DNA from: Sphingobacteriaceae bacterium
Lineage (GTDB): Bacteria; Bacteroidota; Bacteroidia; Sphingobacteriales; Sphingobacteriaceae
DNA: 64,000 nt
Assembly: GCA_017745075.1 (NCBI GenBank)
Contig: JAGIAD010000010.1
Span: forward strand, 1 to 64,000
Direction of reading: 5' to 3'
Positions 54,467 through 61,000 of this stretch are shown in pieces (position 1 is the stretch's first letter; each line of letters begins with the position of its first letter). Made by a program: the position numbers and the translations under genes. The notes beneath the pieces were generated by a model that was not told where the DNA came from, did no database searches, and saw nothing but the letters and a program-made list of their open reading frames with translations.

Positions 54467-55189
54467 TTAAGGTTTCAAAATAATAGTGTCTTCATACCTC
54501 ATAATAAGCGATACCTTATCGCCCAGTACTTCATCTACCGATATTACTAAAGCCTTGTTGTCGCTTAGCTGGTTATCTTGCGTAAGCACTACCTTTTCAA
54601 TCCGGAGACTGTCTGATTTAAAACTGGATCCATATTGTTTATCCAGTAAAAAATATAGGTTGTTTCTTTTTCTGTTTGTCGGCGTATAAGTTGCGTATTT
54701 AGCAGTTATCTTAAAAGTTTCGTCAGCAAGAAGATAAGGTCCGGACTTGCGGCTATCCAGAACTCCGTAATAAAAAGGACTAAAACCTGTAGCTGTATCG
54801 GTGTCTAACCATGGTCTTTGAACCGTAAAAAACAAAAAGCTATTCTTATTTTCGCCTTTTGCATCAAATAAAATGAGGTAAACATCGTATTCACTTTTAC
54901 CTCCGCGGTTATAGGGTGTAAACTCATTTTTGCGCTGTTTACTCAGAACCGCCCAGTCTACAAAATGATTCTGCTCCATCCAGCCTTGAAGAAAGCCTGC
55001 CTTATATACTCTTGCACTGGTAACGTTCTTTTCGGTGGCCAATATAGATTTGCTTCCGCTGATCACAATTTGCAAAAACGCTTTATCAATGTTTTTATTA
55101 AAATTAAACGGATGTTTCCTGATTGTGCAAGAAGAGACTATGGTAGCTAGTACCAAAAATATGAGCCTGCTGTTATTTAACCTTAACAT
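54467..55189 (-). CDS. Lipoprotein of unknown function, partner of toxin-23-like gene
   Basis: The ATG at 55189 gives MLRLNNSRLIFLVLATIVSS followed by the lipobox Cys; a start at 55216 would deepen the overlap with the upstream gene. The 240-residue product is anchored and otherwise beta-rich (ARVYKAGFLQGWMEQNHFV, YDVYLILFDAKGENKN, YYGVLDSRKSGPYLL). It overlaps the upstream coding end by 17 bases, a tight coupling typical of cognate pairs. An immunity or chaperone role is inference. Confidence 0.7.
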   Translation of the reverse strand: MLRLNNSRLIFLVLATIVSSCTIRKHPFNFNKNIDKAFLQIVISGSKSILATEKNVTSARVYKAGFLQGWMEQNHFVDWAVLSKQRKNEFTPYNRGGKSEYDVYLILFDAKGENKNSFLFFTVQRPWLDTDTATGFSPFYYGVLDSRKSGPYLLADETFKITAKYATYTPTNRKRNNLYFLLDKQYGSSFKSDSLRIEKVVLTQDNQLSDNKALVISVDEVLGDKVSLIMRYEDTIILKP

Positions 55190-56126
55190 AATTGATATTA
55201 TTAAATGATCCTCCAATAAAAACCCTGTTCACATCGTTATTTGGGTGCAAAGGCATCTTGCCAATTACATGTATAAGATCCTGAAAAGAAAATATGGTGC
55301 CGTTTTCACCTACCCTTAACGAACCCAAAACACCCGCATCAACACTGAAATGTTCATTTAGTCCAATCCTGAGATAATATTGAGAGCTGTTGTAGTTCGA
55401 ATTTTTCTTTCTCTGCGACTGAGCGTCGGTAGATTGGGCATATGGAGGCACATCTATACCGATAATTTCAGAAAGCTCGAATAAAAATGGCTGATAGCCG
55501 GTAAACTGATCGAAACCTAACTCGCCATAATTAAAGCCACGGCGCGAGTGCGCAAAAAACGAACCGCCGCCTGTCCACCAACGATCAAATCCATCCCCAA
55601 TGCCAATCCATTTTACAGGTGCAGCGCCGTCATTATAATAATTGAGGCTTAGTCCAGGTCCTGAAAGGGTAATAGAACCCACTACCTGGTTACGCCGGTG
55701 GTTATTCAGTACAATATTAGTAGAGAGTAGGCCAAAGTAATTATTATTTAAGTTAATGTTATAAAAAGCAGAATTCTGCATCGTCCTGATCAATTTTTTA
55801 TAACTCAAAGGATTTCCACCGTAGCCTGCTGATATGGAATTGGTAAAGTCTATCTCGATATTATCAATTAAAGGGTTAAGATTGGTACCCACAGTTTTCC
55901 GGTACAGCGATATATTCCCTCCATAGTTTGTAATAAAGCTGTTTTTGTACACAGCGCTCACTGCAAAACCGCCATATAGGTTTACTCCCGGGAAAGTTTG
56001 CTTTTTTCCATAATTAAGGTTTACATTAAGTCCGAAACTGAAGTATGGCGAGTACACCCAATCTTTTTGAGCATAGGCATAGCCATTAAAAAGGAGTAAA
56101 AGGGCGAGCGAAATCAGGTATTTCAT
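55173..56126 (-). CDS. Exported protein resembling polymorphic toxin type 23
   Basis: The 317-residue product has a signal peptide (LISLALLLLFNGYAYAQ) and a Gly/Asn/Tyr-rich beta structure. The segment SLNYYNDGAAPVKWIGIGDG with FDRWWTGGGSFF and FTGYQP matches my memory of the Ntox23 (bacterial toxin 23) pattern NDG...GDG.D...A...TGY. It lacks a C-terminal type IX sorting domain. The downstream lipoprotein and small Cys-rich protein are translationally coupled. An outer-membrane barrel is the alternative. Confidence 0.5.
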   Translation of the reverse strand: MKYLISLALLLLFNGYAYAQKDWVYSPYFSFGLNVNLNYGKKQTFPGVNLYGGFAVSAVYKNSFITNYGGNISLYRKTVGTNLNPLIDNIEIDFTNSISAGYGGNPLSYKKLIRTMQNSAFYNINLNNNYFGLLSTNIVLNNHRRNQVVGSITLSGPGLSLNYYNDGAAPVKWIGIGDGFDRWWTGGGSFFAHSRRGFNYGELGFDQFTGYQPFLFELSEIIGIDVPPYAQSTDAQSQRKKNSNYNSSQYYLRIGLNEHFSVDAGVLGSLRVGENGTIFSFQDLIHVIGKMPLHPNNDVNRVFIGGSFNNINYVKVK

Positions 56127-56490
56127 GGTAGAGCGGCTTAATAATCAGGTTGCCGATACAATAAATTATCCCCATATCCTTCGGGGCCTAACAGTAGTTT
56201 GTATTGGCTATGCAATTTAGCCAATATGGTGCAGAATGCAAATACCCATTGGTAGGTATTACCGAATTTTCAGTATTGATAACTGGATTTTATACCCATT
56301 ATTGGGTATTGTAATCTATCAGGTGTTCTGTTATATTTACGTATTCGATAACAGTGAGCAAGGGAGTGAATGCAGACTATTGCCTTAGGTTATGTTTGTA
56401 TATTTTTGATTGACTTAATATTACCCAGTATATCCTCGAGCGGATTTTGTGCAGTGCCTAAGGGAGTTTCCATCTAAAACCTTTCAGCTT
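56127..56490. promoter_or_regulatory. Divergent intergenic region with two tandem palindromes
   Basis: Site 1 at 56241-56260 (AATACCCATTGGTAGGTATT) and site 2 at 56291-56310 (TATACCCATTATTGGGTATT) share ATACCCATT and a mirrored GGTAT, with centres 50 bp apart, close to five helical turns. They lie about 115-185 bases upstream of the toxin-23-like gene and could serve it, the dipeptidase operon, or both. Confidence 0.5.
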
Positions 56491-57909
56491 ATGAATATCT
56501 CTATTGCAGATCTACATTGCCACCCTTCAATGAAACCTTATGGGCGCAGCTTTCCGGACAGGATACCCGGAACAGACCCTTTGGTAAAAGACTGTATTTA
56601 TTTCTATGGTAATCCACCTTTGGTTAAAAAGATTCTGAATAAAATTTTAGGGATTACTACTTTTCCCCAGGCGGGTATCCAGGCGCTGGCAAAGGGTGGA
56701 GTTGGATTAATTTTTTGTTCATTATATCCTTTCGAAAAAGGATTTGTAAGGAAAAATGCTTTACCTGGCGATTTGGTTACCGATAGTGTAAACCTGGTTA
56801 CCGGCATCGGAAAAGAACGTATACATTATATTCAGGATCCAAACAATGGGTATTTTACCGACCTGGAAAATGAATATGCTTTTTTAAAAGCTTTAGATGG
56901 AAAGGTATTTACTTTTGGGTCGAAGAAAATCAGGTATGTATTGTTAATGGATTTTAAGCATATTGAACAAAGTGCAGATGATGAAGTATTTACGGTATAT
57001 ATCGGGTTATCTTTTGAGGGAATGCACGCACTTTACAATCGCTTTGAGGATGTAGGTAGCGACGATCCTTTGGTAAAGCAGAGTTTAATGGATAACCTGG
57101 CTAAGGTAAAATCCTGGCCACACTGTCCGTTGTTTGTTACTTTTGCGCATCATTTTTATAACGGGTTATGTGGTCATGCGGCCAGTCTGACCGATTTTTC
57201 AGTAAAACTGATCACCAATCAGAGTGTGATGCTTGGAAAAGGCATCAACTCGCTGGGCAGAGATATGATCCGGGCATTGTTAGCTAAAACAAACGGAAAG
57301 CGAATCCTTATCGACATTAAGCATATGAGCGTTGCGGCCAGGAAGGAATATTTCGAACTCTTAGATCAGGAATACAATAAAGAAGATATACCTGTAATTG
57401 TTAGCCATGGCGCCATATGTGGCGATGAATATGCCTACAATTGGTTTTTAAGTGCAGATATCAATTTTTCTGACCGTGAGATTGTACTTATTGGCCAAAG
57501 TAAAGGCCTGTTTGGCATACAGTTAGATGAAAGGCGTATTGCCAGTAGTCATGAAATTGCACTTTTCAGAAAACATCTGGGAAGTGAGGCAATCTTGCTC
57601 CATGCTGCACTGTTTGTATGGAGGCAGATACGCTATATTGCAGTATTGCTCGATATTAACAGACTTCCGGCCTGGGATATCCAATGTTTAGGGAGCGACA
57701 ATGATGGCATTGTTAATCCTATTGACGGGATATGGACCTCTGCCGACTTTGGACTACTCAAAGAAAGGCTTCTGATCCATGCAAATGCCTTTGTGGCAAA
57801 TCCGGATTATAAAATGTCGATGCCGGAGAACCTGATCTCCGGAGAAAAAATCATAGAGAAATTTATGAGCGGTAACATGCTTAGCTTTATGGAGAAAAAT
57901 TTCAGGTAA
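56491..57909 (+). CDS. Peptidase M19-like (membrane dipeptidase family) metalloenzyme
   Basis: The ATG at 56491 (MNISIADLHCHPSMKPYG) is chosen over 56449 because the D-x-H-x-H metal motif follows directly (Asp7, His9, His11). Other M19/renal-dipeptidase-like blocks are FVTFAHHFYNGLCG, RILIDIKHMS, VIVSHGAICG and CLGSDNDGIVNPIDG. The 472-residue protein has no signal peptide and long insertions relative to standard dipeptidases, so its substrate may differ. It starts a three-gene operon with an SGNH hydrolase and a membrane protein. Confidence 0.78.
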   Translation: MNISIADLHCHPSMKPYGRSFPDRIPGTDPLVKDCIYFYGNPPLVKKILNKILGITTFPQAGIQALAKGGVGLIFCSLYPFEKGFVRKNALPGDLVTDSVNLVTGIGKERIHYIQDPNNGYFTDLENEYAFLKALDGKVFTFGSKKIRYVLLMDFKHIEQSADDEVFTVYIGLSFEGMHALYNRFEDVGSDDPLVKQSLMDNLAKVKSWPHCPLFVTFAHHFYNGLCGHAASLTDFSVKLITNQSVMLGKGINSLGRDMIRALLAKTNGKRILIDIKHMSVAARKEYFELLDQEYNKEDIPVIVSHGAICGDEYAYNWFLSADINFSDREIVLIGQSKGLFGIQLDERRIASSHEIALFRKHLGSEAILLHAALFVWRQIRYIAVLLDINRLPAWDIQCLGSDNDGIVNPIDGIWTSADFGLLKERLLIHANAFVANPDYKMSMPENLISGEKIIEKFMSGNMLSFMEKNFR

Positions 57910-57942
57910 TTTCCAAACACAACACTACTAAGGAAAAATGAT

Positions 57943-59160
57943 ATGAACAACGACCGCGAACCCATGGACCCTGCGATAAAGAAATATCTTATCGATAGAT
58001 TGCTTAATAATAAAATCACCGTTAGCGAACTTGTTCAACTGCGGCCTGAAATTAATGAGTTTGACCTGTCAGAAATTATTCAGCACATCTACGATCTTAA
58101 TCTGGAGCAGGTACGTAAAATAGCGGCACTACAACCTATCATGGCCAAGGTAGATGCACTGAAAAATAGCCAGCGCAATACCCGTTTTATAAAAAAAGTG
58201 AAAAACAATTTCCGTAAGCATACTGCTAAGCACAACGGACTTAAAAATAGGGTAGTCGTTGTAGAGGGCGATTCCTGGTTCAATTATCCGATCCTTTTAA
58301 GCGATGTAATCGACTGGGTGTCTATGGAAGAAAATATGGCCGTTTACAGTCTGGCCTCTGGTGGCGATTGGCTGATGAACATGGTTAGTGCCAAAAAGTA
58401 TGTAGAACAGCTTTCTACGCTTCAGCCCGATGTATTTATCATTAGCGGGGGAGGAAACGACCTGGTTGGAAACCGGAGAATAGCGGCCATGGTTACACAT
58501 AAAGGAGATTCCTGTGAATTTGAAAATAGTGCCTTTGCAAAATATCTTTATCAAAACGCAGCTCAACCGCCCGATAAACCAGATGATTTTAAACGGGGTA
58601 CCCAATTCATATCAAAAGATTTTTATGCTTTACTGGCTTTTTTTCAGTTGCAGTATTATTTTATTATAAACGGCATTCTTACCGGAGGCAAAGGCAAGGA
58701 CGAAAATGGTAAATTTCCGGGCATACAAATTATTACACAAGGGTATGATTATGCCATTCCAAGCGATAAAAAGATAGCGGGATATAATCCGCTCAAATGG
58801 TACAGGCTGTTTGCCCGCACCTTTCTCGGCCATGGCGGCTGGCTAAAAACACCCTTACAGCTCAGGGGTATTTACGATCCCGAAGATCAGCGCAAAATTG
58901 TTTATGCCATGATTTACCTCTTCAACGAAATGATGATTGATATCGGTCGCATTTTTAGTGAAATGTTGGGTGAGAACCGGGTATTTCATATCGATTCAAG
59001 AGGTTCAGTTGGTAAAGATGGCTGGACAGATGAGTTGCATCCATTGCCCCGGCATTTCAAAAAAACAGCAGCAGCTTTTATCCAGTGCATTAACCATCCC
59101 AATAAAAGTGGAAGCGCAGTTGTAGAAGTTTTAAAACAACAGGAAAGGGGTGAAAAATGA
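57943..59160 (+). CDS. SGNH/GDSL hydrolase with helical N-terminal region
   Basis: The 405-residue protein has a helical N-terminal 100 residues (KKYLIDRLLNNKITVSELV and repeated Leu/Ile heptads). The SGNH core comprises block I VVVEGDSWFNYP (GDS 109-111), block III IISGGGNDL (169-173) and block V DELHP (Asp363, His366). The nucleophile Ser, oxyanion Gly/Asn and catalytic His are all visible. No signal peptide. It would act as an esterase or lipase of unknown substrate. It starts 33 bases after the dipeptidase-like gene, and its stop overlaps the next start. Confidence 0.82.
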   Translation: MNNDREPMDPAIKKYLIDRLLNNKITVSELVQLRPEINEFDLSEIIQHIYDLNLEQVRKIAALQPIMAKVDALKNSQRNTRFIKKVKNNFRKHTAKHNGLKNRVVVVEGDSWFNYPILLSDVIDWVSMEENMAVYSLASGGDWLMNMVSAKKYVEQLSTLQPDVFIISGGGNDLVGNRRIAAMVTHKGDSCEFENSAFAKYLYQNAAQPPDKPDDFKRGTQFISKDFYALLAFFQLQYYFIINGILTGGKGKDENGKFPGIQIITQGYDYAIPSDKKIAGYNPLKWYRLFARTFLGHGGWLKTPLQLRGIYDPEDQRKIVYAMIYLFNEMMIDIGRIFSEMLGENRVFHIDSRGSVGKDGWTDELHPLPRHFKKTAAAFIQCINHPNKSGSAVVEVLKQQERGEK

Positions 59161-59663
59161 AAAAGGTATTGTTTATAGTATTTATTACCATATGTGCTGT
59201 GATGTCTTTTCAAGGAAACATACTTCAGCAATTCAGCAGTAAGGGAATCATCAACCTGGAGCTTGCCGATAAAGGTACAGGAGTAGAAATCATTTCGATT
59301 TGGAGCGATACCCTTTATGGCGATCAGACGCTTTTAAATGTTGCCCAAAAGAATACCCATCTCGATTTTCTGTTCATTCTGGTGTACGTACTGCTCATCA
59401 TCACGTTATCCAATTCACAAATGCAACGTGAAAAAACAAGCTGGTTAAATGAATTATTGCGGCTTAATTTATTTCTTGCATTTTTAATAGGTTTATTGGA
59501 TGTAGTTGAGAATATCAGGCTGCTCCACAGTTTTCATCATCCTGGAGACCTGGCCGAATTCTGGCGGACAGATTTTATCGCGTGGCCAAAATTTTTAATG
59601 GCAGGCTGGGCAATTTTAATCTATCTTTCTTCGGTAATCAAGAGTTTCTTCGTTAAGGCCTAA
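59157..59663 (+). CDS. Membrane protein of unknown function
   Basis: The 168-residue protein has an N-terminal hydrophobic helix (VLFIVFITICAVMSF), then three further helices (FLFILVYVLLIITLS, LNLFLAFLIGLLDVVENI, FLMAGWAILIYLSSVI). The polar loop between the first two faces outward. It overlaps the SGNH stop by four bases (ATGA), so translation is coupled. I recognise no family. It may anchor or assist the two enzymes upstream. Confidence 0.7.
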   Translation: MKKVLFIVFITICAVMSFQGNILQQFSSKGIINLELADKGTGVEIISIWSDTLYGDQTLLNVAQKNTHLDFLFILVYVLLIITLSNSQMQREKTSWLNELLRLNLFLAFLIGLLDVVENIRLLHSFHHPGDLAEFWRTDFIAWPKFLMAGWAILIYLSSVIKSFFVKA

Positions 59664-59894
59664 TCGTAACCATTAAAACATAATTCGTTTAATAAAGCCT
59701 AAACTCAACTTCATTATAACTTCATAAATCTGTATTTATTTCGCTTTCGAATTAAATCATTGAGTAACCATAATTTATTGAAATCAATTAAGTACCTGCA
59801 TCACAATATCAGGCTACTTTCATCATAAATTGGTTGCCTGGGGAAACTAATTAGAGAAAAAATAAATCAGATTAAACCATTCAAGAAAGAAAAC

Positions 59895-60977
59895 ATGAAA
59901 AGAGTTGTCATATGCTTAGGCTTGTGTACTTTACTTTACGTAACGGGTTGTACCTCGAAAAAAGAAGAAAAAGAAGAAGTAGCTACTTATGCGGTAACCA
60001 CGCCGGTAAGAATGGATACTTCATTTACCAAGGAGTATGTTTCGCAGATCAAATCTGTTCGAAACATCGAAGTTAGGGCCCAGGAAAAGGGATACCTCCA
60101 AAATATTTATGTAGATGAAGGCCAACGTGTAAAAGCAGGTCAGTTACTATTTAAGATCATGCCTAAAGCAGCACAGTCTGAGTTGTTAAAAGCACAGGCT
60201 GAAACTAAATCGGCAGAAATTGAACTGGAAAACACCAAATTGCTTTCAGATAAAAACATTGTTTCGAAAAATGAACTGGCTATGGCTAAAGCCAAATTGC
60301 AATCGGCAAATGCCGAAACCGCATTGGCTAAATTTCATTTATCCAATACCGAAATCAGGGCGCCTTTTGATGGTACCATCGATCGTATTCCTTTAAAACT
60401 GGGTAGTTTGGTTGATGAGGGCGCTTTACTAACCAGCCTTTCAGATAACAGTCAGGTTTTTGCATACTTCAACGTATCAGAACCCGAGTATTTAAACTAT
60501 CAGAGTGCTGCAAAAGCAAAAAGTCAGCAAGAAGTAAGCTTATTATTGGCCAACGGCGAATTTCTTAAATCGAAAGGTAAAGTAGAAGTTATTGAAAGCG
60601 AATTTGATAACGAAACAGGTAACATTGCTTTCCGGGCAAGGTTTAATAACAGCGATAACCTGCTTCGAAATGGCGAAACCGGTAAAATCCATATGGTTGT
60701 TCCTTTAAAAAATGCCATCATTATTCCACAAAAGGCCACTTACGATATCCAGGACAAAACCTATGTTTTTGTAGTTGATAAAAATAACAAAGTACACTCC
60801 AGGATGATTACCATCGCAGGAGACCTGCCCGATTTATACATCGTAGGCGACGGTCTTGCTGTTGATGATAAGATTTTGCTTGAAGGCGTACAGAAAGTTA
60901 AGGATGATGATAAAATTGCCTTTAAATTCCAGCAACCTCAGGAAGTGTTGAAACAATTGAGATTGAAAACAGAATAA
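59895..60977 (+). CDS. RND efflux periplasmic adaptor (HlyD/MexA family) lipoprotein
   Basis: The 360-residue product has a lipoprotein signal (MKRVVICLGLCTLLYVTGC). The adaptor domains follow in order: a lipoyl half (VRAQEKGYLQNIYVDEGQRV), an alpha-hairpin (KAQAETKSAEIELENTKLL) and the returning lipoyl half (LSNTEIRAPFDGTIDRIPLK). Beta-barrel and membrane-proximal domains end the chain. It would link an inner-membrane RND pump with an outer-membrane channel. The permease starts 23 bases later. Confidence 0.95.
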   Translation: MKRVVICLGLCTLLYVTGCTSKKEEKEEVATYAVTTPVRMDTSFTKEYVSQIKSVRNIEVRAQEKGYLQNIYVDEGQRVKAGQLLFKIMPKAAQSELLKAQAETKSAEIELENTKLLSDKNIVSKNELAMAKAKLQSANAETALAKFHLSNTEIRAPFDGTIDRIPLKLGSLVDEGALLTSLSDNSQVFAYFNVSEPEYLNYQSAAKAKSQQEVSLLLANGEFLKSKGKVEVIESEFDNETGNIAFRARFNNSDNLLRNGETGKIHMVVPLKNAIIIPQKATYDIQDKTYVFVVDKNNKVHSRMITIAGDLPDLYIVGDGLAVDDKILLEGVQKVKDDDKIAFKFQQPQEVLKQLRLKTE

Positions 60978-61000
60978 TCTAAATCCTCTATACTTAATTT

